Positions 8,805-16,066 of a stretch of DNA of 64,000 nt are shown piece by piece (the stretch's first letter is position 1; each line of letters starts with the position of its first letter). This DNA is from Dyadobacter linearis (GTDB taxonomy: Bacteria; Bacteroidota; Bacteroidia; Cytophagales; Spirosomataceae), in assembly GCF_907165045.1 (NCBI RefSeq), contig NZ_CAJRAU010000001.1, positions 992,001-1,056,000 of the forward strand, in the 5' to 3' direction. The translations under genes and the position numbers were made by a program. The notes beneath the pieces are model-generated. The model was not told where the DNA came from, ran no database searches, and saw nothing but the letters and a program-made list of their open reading frames with translations.

Positions 8805-8852
8805 TAATGATACTTTTGATATCAATAAAATGATTACAATAATATCAAATTG
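8805..8852. promoter_or_regulatory. 48-bp damage-regulon element (copy 1: imuB/dinD)
   Basis: Between the divergent imuB and dinD lie two 17-bp dyads, TGATACTTTTGATATCA (8808-8824) and TGATTACAATAATATCA (8831-8847), both of the form TGAT-N8-TATCA and starting 23 bp apart. The whole 48-bp block matches 31799-31846, upstream of imuA, at 39 of 48 positions with the same spacing and orientation. It lies 52 bp from the imuB start and 73 bp from the dinD start. Such a pair of dyads fits a dimeric repressor or activator. The element is seen directly; its control function is inferred from the shared function of the genes. Confidence 0.75.
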
Positions 8853-8925
8853 TTTGTATAAGTGCAATCTTTTTTTGAAGTTTGAGCCAGACAAAAACAT
8901 TTCTATACACCTAAAAGAAAGCACT

Positions 8926-9765
8926 ATGACAACAAACCAAAAACCATCGCTTTTTGAGGAAATCAAGAAAACAGACGACAGCGGAAACGAGTATTGGAGC
9001 GCACGTGATCTTGCGAAAGTGCTTGAGTATTTAGAGTTCAGAAACTTCAAGCCTGTGATTAAAAAAGCACAGCAAGCATGCAAAATGAGCAATCAGCCTG
9101 TTGAAAACCATTTCGTGCAAATGCACGAGATGGTCAAGATCGGTTCTCGTGCGGAGAGAATATTTGAAGACGGTGTAAAACTCTCCCGCTACGCTTGTTA
9201 CCTGATCGTACAGAATGCTGATCCTTCTAAAGAGGTAGTCGCATTGGGACAGACCTACTTTGCGGTACAAACGCGCTTGCAGGAGATTCAGCAAATGCAG
9301 GAGTATAACAACCTTTCAGGAGAAAGCGAGAAGCGGGTTTTCCTGCGCGAGGAAGTGACCAGGCACAATTTACTGCTCGCTAACTCTGCGCGTACAGCCG
9401 GCGTAATAGAACCGATTGACTATGCAATTTTCCAAAATCACGGGTATATGGGATTGTACGGCGGGTTAGATGCAAAGGCAATACATGAAAAGAAGGAGCT
9501 CAAAAAGAGCCAGCATATTCTGGATCACATGGGCAGCTCCGAATTGGCCGCTAACCTATTCCGTACCACTCAAACGGATGATAAGCTGCGGAGGGAAAAT
9601 ATTACCGGCAAGCAAAAGGCCAACGAAACGCATTTTGAAGTGGGTCAGAAAGTACGGCAAACCATTCAGGAGCTGGGTGGAACTATGCCCGAGAACCTGC
9701 CTAATGCAGGTAGCATTAAAAAATTAGCGAAAGCGAGTGAAGTTAAAAGAATCAGGAAGAAGTAG
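8926..9765 (+). CDS. dinD: DNA-damage-inducible protein D (BRO-N domain)
   Basis: A 279-residue protein matching DinD. The N-terminal BRO-N/phage-antirepressor-like domain is at about residues 8-115 (YWSARDLAKVLEY and MVKIGSRAERIFEDGVKLS), followed by the conserved DinD body (GYMGLYGGLDAKAIHEKK and ILDHMGSSELAANLFRTTQ). In Escherichia coli DinD is SOS-induced and limits RecA-dependent pairing. The frame is open to 8830, but the ATG at 8926 (MTTNQKPSLFEEIKK) fits the family start and leaves the shared regulatory element outside the gene. It is divergent from imuB-dnaE2 and 27 bp ahead of alkB. Confidence 0.92.
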   Translation: MTTNQKPSLFEEIKKTDDSGNEYWSARDLAKVLEYLEFRNFKPVIKKAQQACKMSNQPVENHFVQMHEMVKIGSRAERIFEDGVKLSRYACYLIVQNADPSKEVVALGQTYFAVQTRLQEIQQMQEYNNLSGESEKRVFLREEVTRHNLLLANSARTAGVIEPIDYAIFQNHGYMGLYGGLDAKAIHEKKELKKSQHILDHMGSSELAANLFRTTQTDDKLRRENITGKQKANETHFEVGQKVRQTIQELGGTMPENLPNAGSIKKLAKASEVKRIRKK

Positions 9766-9792
9766 TTAGAACACAAAAATGGGTACGGGGAG

Positions 9793-10392
9793 ATGGAACA
9801 ATTCAAATTATTCAACGATAGGGAGCACCTTTCGCTTCCGCAACACTTAATGGATTATGTGCCCGATTTCTTTGATAAGAAATCCAGCGACCTTTATTTA
9901 AAGATCTTCGTTCTCTCCATTCCCTGGCAGCAAACGAAGGTGGTGATGTATGAAAAAGAAGTACTTACTCCCCGGCTCTCAGCCTGGTTTGGCGACCGGC
10001 CTATGGTAAAAGGGGACAAACGGCCACCTATTGCGTGGACAGAAGAACTATGGGAAATTAAAACAAAAGTAGAGAACCATACAGGAATGAGTTTCAATGG
10101 TGTGTTGCTTAATTATTATCGGAATGAAAAAGATTCCGTCGCCTGGCACAGCGACAAGGATACGGTGCCCGGAATGGCAACGGAAATCGCTTCGGTAAGC
10201 TTCGGGCAGGCAAGGAATTTTGATTTCCGGAACAAGCTCGACCACCGTCAGCAATATTCACTCGAACTGCAAAATGGCTCACTGCTGCTTATGAAAGGCG
10301 ATTTGCAACGGTACTGGGAACATCGAGTTGCCAAGTCGACAAAACCAATGAATGCGCGCATTAATTTAACATTCCGGAAAATTCTGCATTGA
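9793..10392 (+). CDS. alkB: AlkB-like 2-oxoglutarate/Fe(II) DNA-alkylation repair dioxygenase
   Basis: A 199-residue protein with the AlkB double-stranded beta-helix. The iron ligands are H119 and D121 in WHSDKD and H177 in YWEHRV, and the 2-oxoglutarate-binding arginines are in ARINLTFR (about 189 and 195). NYYRNEKDSVAWHSD is typical of the AlkB2/3-like branch. It removes alkyl lesions (1-methyladenine, 3-methylcytosine) from DNA by oxidative demethylation. It follows dinD by 27 bp on the same strand and is probably co-transcribed, placing direct repair in the same block as translesion synthesis. Confidence 0.92.
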   Translation: MEQFKLFNDREHLSLPQHLMDYVPDFFDKKSSDLYLKIFVLSIPWQQTKVVMYEKEVLTPRLSAWFGDRPMVKGDKRPPIAWTEELWEIKTKVENHTGMSFNGVLLNYYRNEKDSVAWHSDKDTVPGMATEIASVSFGQARNFDFRNKLDHRQQYSLELQNGSLLLMKGDLQRYWEHRVAKSTKPMNARINLTFRKILH

Positions 10393-10413
10393 TTGCACAA
10401 ACATTAAGTCGCT

Positions 10414-10707
10414 ATGATCCACATTACGCAATTTGTTTACGTCCGCGAGGGAAAGGAGGACATTTTTCATGAATTTGAAGCCCGCGTTTTGCCCCTGCTC
10501 GAACGCCACGGCGGCAAGCTACTAATGCGGATCAGGCCGGGTGCTGCGGATTTCATTGCCGGCGAGCTCGATCCGCCTTACGAAATACACCTTGTAAGCT
10601 TCCAAGATGAAGCCGGATTGCAGGCTTACGGCAGTGACGAAGAGCGGCAAAAGTGGCTGAGCATGAAGGAGGAATCTGTAACGAGCGTGATCATGGTGAA
10701 GGGATAA
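10414..10707 (+). CDS. DUF1330-like small ferredoxin-fold protein
   Basis: A 97-residue protein with the beta-alpha-beta pattern of dimeric alpha/beta-barrel proteins (DUF1330/antibiotic-monooxygenase-like): MIHITQFVYVREGKED, then a PPYEIHLVSFQDEAGL run and a DEERQKWLS helix. No catalytic residues can be assigned. It follows alkB by 21 bp and may be the last gene of the dinD operon, although nothing in it points to DNA repair. Confidence 0.7.
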   Translation: MIHITQFVYVREGKEDIFHEFEARVLPLLERHGGKLLMRIRPGAADFIAGELDPPYEIHLVSFQDEAGLQAYGSDEERQKWLSMKEESVTSVIMVKG

Positions 10708-10763
10708 AACTTCACTGGCGTGATAATTTAGGCACTTGAATTTTTAAAACTACACGAAACCAA

Positions 10764-12572
10764 ATGCCTAAAAAGAACCCTGAATATACACGGATTGAGG
10801 ATTACGGATTGATTGGAAATCTCAAAACCGTCGCCCTCGTTTCCGTTGAAGGCTCTATCGATTTCATGTGTTATCCCGCTTTCGATTCACCCACGGTTTT
10901 TGCCAAGTTGCTGGATCATAAAAAAGGCGGCAGCTTTGCCATTTACCCGCAAATGGACGGCTACAACACCAAGCAGCTTTATCTTCCGGCGACGGCAGTG
11001 CTGCTAACCCGGTTTTTTTCGGAAGAAGGCATTGCGGAAGTCACTGATTATATGCCGGTTGACGATCAGATGGACAAGTCCAATGCGATCGTGCGACAGG
11101 TGAAAACCGTTCGTGGCAACATTACTTTTCAGGCCAAATGCGAGCCTGCTTTTGATTATGCCAATGCCACGCACAAATGCGAGTTACGCGACGAAAGTGT
11201 TTACTTCAACGCTGATAATGAGGATGGAACGGTGATGCGCCTCATTGCGGACGTTCCTTTGCAGATCAAGCAAAATGCGGGTTATGCTGAATTTACGCTC
11301 GAACAGGGCAAAACGGCTTATCTGGTGCTGGAATGCGGGAAAAGTCAGGTTGAAGATGAGAATCCGATAGAAGTCTATAAGAAAAGCACTTACCAGGATA
11401 CGATTGATTTCTGGCGGAACTGGTCCAAAAAATCCACTTACAAAGGTCGCTGGAACGGGACGGTGAACCGCTCGGCGATCACTCTGAAATTGCTCACTTC
11501 GCGCGAGCTGGGATCGATGGTTGCTGCCCCTACTTTCAGTTTGCCTGAGGTTGTCGGCGGCGGTCGCAACTGGGATTATCGCTTTATGTGGATAAGGGAC
11601 GCGGCTTTTACCATGTATGCGTTCCTCCGGCTGGGTTACACGGAAGAGGCCACGGCGTTTCTCGAATGGATTCATGACCGCGCCCAGGAAGACCAGCTTT
11701 ATCTGATGTACACCATCGACGGCGGGCATGATATGGAGGAAGAAGAGCTCACACATTTGAGCGGTTATCAAAATTCAAAGCCAGTCCGAATCGGCAATGG
11801 CGCGCAGGGCCAGCACCAGCTCGACATTTACGGCGAGCTGATCGACACCATTTACATTTACAACAAACAGCACGCACCGATCACGTTTGAGTTTTGGGAA
11901 ACCATTGTAAAACAGGTCGATGTGGTTACCAAAAAGTGGAAAACGGCCGATCACGGAATCTGGGAGATCCGCAACACCGAAAAGCACTTTTTGCACAGCC
12001 GGCTCATGTGCTGGGTGGCGATGGACCGCGCAATTAAAATCGGTCAGCACCGCTCATTCCCTTTTCCCGAAAGTGACTGGAAAAAAGTGCGTGACGACAT
12101 TTACACAGACATTTACGAGAACTTCTGGAACGATGAAGTCGGTGCGTGGGTGCAATATAAAGGCGCTAAAAATGTGGACGCAAGTGTGCTGCTGATGTCG
12201 CTCATGCATTTTATTTCGCCCCGCGAACCGCGCTGGCTATCCACATTGAAAGTCGTGGAAGAACAGCTGGGCGTCGATGTGCTGTTGTATCGTTACAAAA
12301 ATGGCGAAGCCTCATTTGACGGTCTGGAAGGCGAAGAAGGCACATTTAATATGTGTTCTTTCTGGTTCATCGAGTCCCTCGCCAAAAGCGGGGAAGTAGC
12401 AAAAGCGCTAGATAGTTTTGAGAAAATGATCGGTTATGCCAATCACCTGGGCCTTTTCAGCGAAGAAATCGGCCACAAAGCCGAGCATCTGGGCAACTTC
12501 CCGCAGGCATTCACCCACCTCGCCCTCATCAGCGCCGCTCTGGAAATCGACAAGCAGCTCGACAGACAATAA
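10764..12572 (+). CDS. GH15 family glucoamylase/trehalase-like glycoside hydrolase
   Basis: A 602-residue cytoplasmic protein without a signal peptide. An N-terminal super-beta-sandwich (IEDYGLIGNLKTVALVS, about residues 1-220) precedes an (alpha/alpha)6 barrel. The barrel has RNWDYRFMWIRDAAFT (about 270-285), the probable general acid in GEEGTFNMCSFW, and the probable general base in SEEIGHKAEHLGNFPQAF near the C-terminus. Members of this bacterial branch act on trehalose or short alpha-glucans by inversion; the exact substrate cannot be decided. It is monocistronic, followed by a strong terminator. Confidence 0.92.
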   Translation: MPKKNPEYTRIEDYGLIGNLKTVALVSVEGSIDFMCYPAFDSPTVFAKLLDHKKGGSFAIYPQMDGYNTKQLYLPATAVLLTRFFSEEGIAEVTDYMPVDDQMDKSNAIVRQVKTVRGNITFQAKCEPAFDYANATHKCELRDESVYFNADNEDGTVMRLIADVPLQIKQNAGYAEFTLEQGKTAYLVLECGKSQVEDENPIEVYKKSTYQDTIDFWRNWSKKSTYKGRWNGTVNRSAITLKLLTSRELGSMVAAPTFSLPEVVGGGRNWDYRFMWIRDAAFTMYAFLRLGYTEEATAFLEWIHDRAQEDQLYLMYTIDGGHDMEEEELTHLSGYQNSKPVRIGNGAQGQHQLDIYGELIDTIYIYNKQHAPITFEFWETIVKQVDVVTKKWKTADHGIWEIRNTEKHFLHSRLMCWVAMDRAIKIGQHRSFPFPESDWKKVRDDIYTDIYENFWNDEVGAWVQYKGAKNVDASVLLMSLMHFISPREPRWLSTLKVVEEQLGVDVLLYRYKNGEASFDGLEGEEGTFNMCSFWFIESLAKSGEVAKALDSFEKMIGYANHLGLFSEEIGHKAEHLGNFPQAFTHLALISAALEIDKQLDRQ

Positions 12573-12576
12573 TGCA

Positions 12577-12611
12577 AAAGCCAGGCGATCTCTTGTGGAT
12601 TGCCTGGCTTT
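12577..12611 (+). terminator. Intrinsic terminator of the GH15 gene
   Basis: A 14-bp stem (AAAGCCAGGCGATC at 12577-12590 pairing with GATTGCCTGGCTTT at 12598-12611, one G-T pair) has a 7-base loop and a T-rich tail. It may also stop transcription coming from the small minus-strand gene at 12638. Confidence 0.85.
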
Positions 12612-12637
12612 GTTTTCAATAATAACGAATCAAATCT

Positions 12638-12880
12638 TTACTTTTTCATCTCGCCAATTCGCTGGAAAAAGAACAGCAGTTCTTTAAACGAAGCGAAAAT
12701 GTGACTTGCGCGTGGATTGTAGCCGAGCTCTGGCTGGGCGATCATGTAGCCTGAATAAATGTCCCAAAGGTCATTGACCCAAGTGGAAGCGTGGCTCTGG
12801 CTGAGCAACTCTGCGACTTCCCGGCCGTAAGCCAGGTGTGTCGAATCCAGGGATTCGTTGGTGTTTTGTTGTGTTTGCAT
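12638..12880 (-). CDS. Small conserved-looking hypothetical protein (80 aa)
   Basis: An 80-residue soluble protein, predicted mostly helical, with several aromatic residues (WVNDLWDIYSGYMIAQPE and FKELLFFFQRIGEMKK). I do not recognise a family. Codon use resembles its neighbours, and the frame is well bounded by a terminator downstream and an AT-rich leader upstream, so it is probably a real gene. Its leader contains a GC-rich structured segment and a 28-codon open frame (12919-13005). Confidence 0.65.
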   Translation of the reverse strand: MQTQQNTNESLDSTHLAYGREVAELLSQSHASTWVNDLWDIYSGYMIAQPELGYNPRASHIFASFKELLFFFQRIGEMKK

Positions 12881-12910
12881 AATGTATATGTTTTAGGTTT
12901 TAATAAAAAA

Positions 12911-12985
12911 TGCCCTGTCTAAGGTGTCCTAACGTCATATACAACGTTCGGGGGGCTTTCGCCACACCCACACCATAACAGGGCA
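12911..12985 (-). ncRNA. Structured 75-nt leader element, possible attenuator
   Basis: TGCCCTGT (12911-12918) and ACAGGGCA (12978-12985) form a perfect 8-bp closing stem around a 59-nt GC-rich segment with smaller internal hairpins (AACG/CGTT, GGC/GCC), all inside AT-rich DNA. On the minus strand the 3' arm is followed directly by TTTTTT, so the RNA would have terminator-like form just ahead of the gene at 12638-12880. The structure is seen by eye only; whether it is an attenuator, a riboregulator or a mobile remnant is unknown. Confidence 0.4.
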
Positions 12986-13005
12986 ATGCTCGCAAGATTT
13001 TTCAT
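12919..13005 (-). CDS. Possible 28-residue leader peptide
   Basis: A short frame starting at ATG 13005 encodes MKNLASIALLWCGCGESPP and nine more residues. It has a lipoprotein-like start (hydrophobic run then Cys-Gly-Cys). It lies inside the structured leader and ends one base inside the 3' stem region, 38 bp before the 80-aa gene on the same strand. No clear ribosome-binding site is visible. It may be a leader peptide or a chance frame. Confidence 0.3.
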   Translation of the reverse strand: MKNLASIALLWCGCGESPPNVVYDVRTP

Positions 13006-13242
13006 AAGAGTATATGTTTATAGGAGGTTGAAGATTCGAAAGAAATTTGGAGAAATGCAAATTTTTTAAGTGCAAGAAATTTGATAAATTACTACCAAAT
13101 ATTTTTCGGTAATTATTTAGGAATTTTTACCGGAGGATAAACGGATTATTTTCGTTAAAGTAAAAACTGCAACATTTAGACGTCAAATAATATCTTATTT
13201 TAAGGCACATCAAATCATTGCAAACATCAAAATAGATCAAAC

Positions 13243-14400
13243 TTGAAAGTTGAACAGAATATAGCCAGACTAAAATATTTATTGTCATCCTATAAAATGA
13301 CAATAGAAGACCTGTTGCCTATAATAAGTGAAGGTTTGAAAAAGATGATATCAAAAGAGGATATTTTGTCTGATAATATTGAAGTTGGATATTTGAAGCG
13401 TATTGATAAATTCTTTAATAAAGGCATACATTACTATCTTGATCCAAAGTCGCCGGAGATAAGTCGGGATGCGAGCATCTTTTTTCGAAAACAAAAATTT
13501 AATACTGACTTAAACATTGGAGCGAAAAAAATAGTAAATCAGTTTGAAGAATTCAAAATTTCCTTATCGGCAATCGCCAAACTAGCTGATATAAAGATAA
13601 ATCGGTCTTTGCCAATATACAATGTTCATGACAATCCCCGTCAAATAGCGAGAGAAATACGAAATCTTTTACATCTAACATTTAATACTGATAAAAAAGA
13701 CTTTCTTAAAGCCATTATAAGCAAACTTGCTGAGCAAAACATTTTGGTATTTGAGTTTGTAGAAACGTGGAATAAAAAAGACAAAGCAAACATTGATGGA
13801 TTTTTTCTTAACCCCAATGTTATTGTTCTCAAAAGACAGCAAACATCTTTTCGAAGAGAAATATTTACCTTAATACATGAACTGGGACACTATTTGCTGA
13901 ATGAAGAAGAAATAGAGCAAATCGACTATCAAGGTCTGGCCAAAGTAAATCTAAACAAAATTGAAAAGTGGTGTAATGATTTTGCTTACCACTTTTTGAT
14001 TGGAGATTCAATACAAGAAATGGAATCAATTAGTGTTGCTAATACGTCTAATGATTATCATTTTGAACTGATCAGGAAAATTTCGAGTGACACTCATTTA
14101 AGTCAAATCGCCCTTTTTACACGATTGCTGTTCCAGAATAAGATTTCCCAAACTGACTACAATGTCGTAAAAGCTGACTTGGAAGAACAATATCGAAAAC
14201 GTGATCAGGAAGTAAAAAAGCAAAGGGAGCTAGACAAAGAAAATGGGATTCCATCGGGTGGGTCTACACCGAAACCAATAAATTCCCCATTACTAATCTC
14301 TACAATCCAAACAGCATTTTATGAAGGTGTTATCAATGAGCATGAGGTTTGTAAAAGACTGAATATTAAGCCAGATAAGCTTGAAACAGTTCTTCAATGA
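13243..14400 (+). CDS. ImmA/IrrE family metallo-endopeptidase
   Basis: A 385-residue protein with the zinc-peptidase motif HELGH (within LIHELGHYLLNEEE, about residue 212) and the ImmA/IrrE surroundings (RREIFTL before, NKIEKWCNDFAYHFL after). The N-terminal 150 residues may be a DNA- or partner-binding region. Family members cleave repressor-type proteins or act as antitoxin-like partners of PIN proteins. The start shown is a TTG; no ATG precedes codon 19 and the upstream stop is at 13201, so the start is uncertain. The gene is clearly AT-richer than its neighbours and overlaps the PIN gene by 4 bp, which suggests horizontal transfer as a pair. Confidence 0.85.
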   Translation: MKVEQNIARLKYLLSSYKMTIEDLLPIISEGLKKMISKEDILSDNIEVGYLKRIDKFFNKGIHYYLDPKSPEISRDASIFFRKQKFNTDLNIGAKKIVNQFEEFKISLSAIAKLADIKINRSLPIYNVHDNPRQIAREIRNLLHLTFNTDKKDFLKAIISKLAEQNILVFEFVETWNKKDKANIDGFFLNPNVIVLKRQQTSFRREIFTLIHELGHYLLNEEEIEQIDYQGLAKVNLNKIEKWCNDFAYHFLIGDSIQEMESISVANTSNDYHFELIRKISSDTHLSQIALFTRLLFQNKISQTDYNVVKADLEEQYRKRDQEVKKQRELDKENGIPSGGSTPKPINSPLLISTIQTAFYEGVINEHEVCKRLNIKPDKLETVLQ

Positions 14401-14972
14401 AAGTAGCAATTGACACAAATTCACTATTGTCATTTGTCCGCTATTACTTACCATTTGACAACCAATCGATCTTATACGATTTTTTCAAAACACGAATTGA
14501 GAAGGGTGATATCGTAATTATTGACAAGATATTGGAAGAATGTGAGTACACTTCAAAAGGTGCTGTGCTAGACTCACTTAATTACCTGACCGACAAAGCG
14601 TTTCTTAAAAAATGTAGGTTACCTGTAAACACGGAATTCGTTTTAGCACCATCGCCGGCAAAGTTTCTAAGGCAAGTAGATAATCAATTCATAAATGCAG
14701 TGATCAGAAGGACGCTAACTGACATTGAATACGAAAACCGAAAAGATGATTTTATGAATTCAGCAGACATGAAACTGATTCTCTACTGTCTCAACTTGAA
14801 AAAAGAAAACCCTTTGTAAGAAATTTATCTGGTCACAGAAGAAACTGAGGGGTCTAATGATAATAAGACATTCAAAAAAATACCAGCCATTTACAAACTG
14901 TTAGAACTGGAAACGATCACCTTGCCGCAACTTCTGAAAAAGTATGAGCGGATAGGATTACATTTTAAATGA
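14397..14972 (+). pseudogene. DUF4411/PIN-domain ribonuclease gene with in-frame stop at codon 141
   Basis: The first 140 codons (14397-14816) encode a PIN domain: first acidic residue in AIDTNSLL, then ILEECEY and NSADMKLI. TAA at 14817-14819 interrupts the frame, yet the same frame runs on for 50 more codons to TGA 14970-14972. That tail has family-like PIN sequence (LVTEETEGSNDNKTF, KIPAIYKLLELETI), including the late acidic residues. One nonsense change in a 191-codon gene explains this; programmed readthrough or a sequencing error are alternatives. DUF4411 proteins are commonly encoded next to ImmA/IrrE peptidases and are toxin-like, so inactivation may be tolerated or selected. Confidence 0.75.
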
Positions 14973-15332
14973 AAGCCTCCCCAACGCCTCCTCAACACTC
15001 GCCAAAAAATTAATTTTTCCAACCTTATTACTCTCAAAAATAAAATCCTGAATGCTTTTTGCGGGGTATTTTTCGAAATTTCCGATGATGGCCAGGCGCA
15101 TTCGGTAGTTTGAGAATTTTTGGAGTATTTCTCCGGCTATGCCTGTTTTTAGGTCAAAGAATGCGGGTGTGAGGTTTTTTTCGTGGAGGATGATGCTGTC
15201 AAATCCTTGATAATAGAGGTTGCCCATTAGGTCGAGTCCATCTTCGGCGGTTTCAATGATCAGCTTGTCGGAAGTGACTTCGGCGATCTGGATTTCGTTT
15301 TTTGTATGTGATGTAATGGTCATTTTCTTCAA
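14958..15332 (-). CDS. DUF4180 family protein
   Basis: A 124-residue protein of the DUF4180 type: an N-terminal beta region, GLDLMGNLYYQGFDSIIL, NLTPAFFDLKTGIAGEILQ and IIGNFEKYPAKSIQDFI. The family has no assigned function. It begins 13 bp after the Crp-type regulator gene on the same strand, so they are probably one operon. Its 3' end overlaps the tail of the broken PIN gene by 15 bp, tail to tail. A second ATG at 15323 is an alternative start. Confidence 0.85.
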   Translation of the reverse strand: MKKMTITSHTKNEIQIAEVTSDKLIIETAEDGLDLMGNLYYQGFDSIILHEKNLTPAFFDLKTGIAGEILQKFSNYRMRLAIIGNFEKYPAKSIQDFIFESNKVGKINFLASVEEALGRLSFKM

Positions 15333-15345
15333 TATTTAACACAAA

Positions 15346-15927
15346 TTATTTCCTTAAAGCCAGGTTTTTCTTGATCCGGCTCAGCGTTTCCGGGGCGATA
15401 CCGAGGTAGGACGCGATCAGGTTTTGGGGGACGCGTTCGATCATTTTTGGGTTTGATTCTGCTAGTTTCACGTATTTTTCTTCGGCCGAATGCGTGATGG
15501 AGCTCATTAGCCGGCGTTCTTTGGTGACAATGCTGTTTTGATAAAGGATTCTGAAATAACGGTCCATGATCGGGACGGCGAGCGTTAATGCTTCATAATT
15601 TTCCCGCGAGATCAGCAGCAACTCCGAGTCTTCAATGGCATCAATGTTGAATACGGCTGGCTCGCCCGACAAAAAGCTGTTGAAATCCGACAACCACCAA
15701 CCTTCCCACCCGAAAACGCTCATGTGTTCGTCTCCCTTGTCATCCACATTGTAAGTCCGCAGCAGGCCTTTCGCGATGAAAGTGAGATGCTTGCACACGT
15801 CGCCTTCTTGCAATAAATACTGGCGTTTTCTCAGTTTTTTGGGAATAAAAAAGGCCTTGATCGCCTCCTTATCCCCGTCCGAAAGCGAAACCTTTTCCTG
15901 AATGTGCTGAAAAAGTACTTCAATCAT
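15346..15927 (-). CDS. Crp/Fnr family transcriptional regulator
   Basis: A 193-residue protein with an N-terminal cyclic-nucleotide-binding-like cupin (about residues 10-115; LLQEGDVCKHLTFIAKGLLRTY) and a C-terminal winged helix (RVPQNLIASYLGIAPETLS, about 165-183). It has only one cysteine, so it is not an oxygen-sensing Fe-S FNR. The cupin lacks a convincing cAMP-binding phosphate cassette, as is usual for Bacteroidota members. It is divergent from the PRISE-type reductase gene, and two FNR-box-like palindromes lie between them, which makes autoregulation and control of the reductase likely. Confidence 0.9.
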   Translation of the reverse strand: MIEVLFQHIQEKVSLSDGDKEAIKAFFIPKKLRKRQYLLQEGDVCKHLTFIAKGLLRTYNVDDKGDEHMSVFGWEGWWLSDFNSFLSGEPAVFNIDAIEDSELLLISRENYEALTLAVPIMDRYFRILYQNSIVTKERRLMSSITHSAEEKYVKLAESNPKMIERVPQNLIASYLGIAPETLSRIKKNLALRK

Positions 15928-15963
15928 AGCTAATCACATTTACGCCGGCAAAGATAGGAATGC

Positions 15964-16000
15964 TTGATTTAGATCAACTGCATTACTTGACGCATGTCAA
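15964..16000. promoter_or_regulatory. Two Crp/Fnr-type palindromes in a divergent promoter region
   Basis: TTGATTTAGATCAA (15964-15977) and TTGACGCATGTCAA (15987-16000) are both perfect TTGAY-N4-RTCAA dyads, 23 bp apart centre to centre. They lie between the Crp-type regulator gene and the reductase gene. The nearer one is centred about 43 bp before the predicted reductase transcription start, a typical class II activator position. Confidence 0.7.
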
Positions 16001-16022
16001 CGCCCATTGCCTGCGGGTGCGG

Positions 16023-16030
16023 TAATTTTG
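16023..16030 (+). promoter_or_regulatory. Bacteroidota -7 element for the reductase gene
   Basis: TAATTTTG matches TAnnTTTG exactly and lies 37 bp before the ATG at 16067. No clear -33 TTTG is present at the usual distance, in keeping with activator-dependent transcription from the adjacent Crp/Fnr-type sites. Confidence 0.45.
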
Positions 16031-16066
16031 TAACATTAAATCAAGTATTGAAAAATCCGCAAGCAT

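Noticed and set aside
8753-8925. E. coli- or Gram-positive-type LexA box before imuB/dinD
   Set aside because: No CTGT-N8-ACAG or GAAC-N4-GTTC site is visible. The conserved sites have the different form TGAT-N8-TATCA.
12911-12985. attC-like or tRNA-like element in the GC-rich segment
   Set aside because: The ACGTT and GTTAGG pieces recall integron attC core sites, but no complete pair of RYYYAAC/GTTRRRY boxes in correct order is present and there is no integrase gene. The tRNA arms cannot be drawn (no T-loop in place).
15346-15927. Oxygen-sensing FNR
   Set aside because: The promoter boxes are FNR-like, but the protein has a single cysteine, so it cannot hold an Fe-S cluster of the FNR kind.
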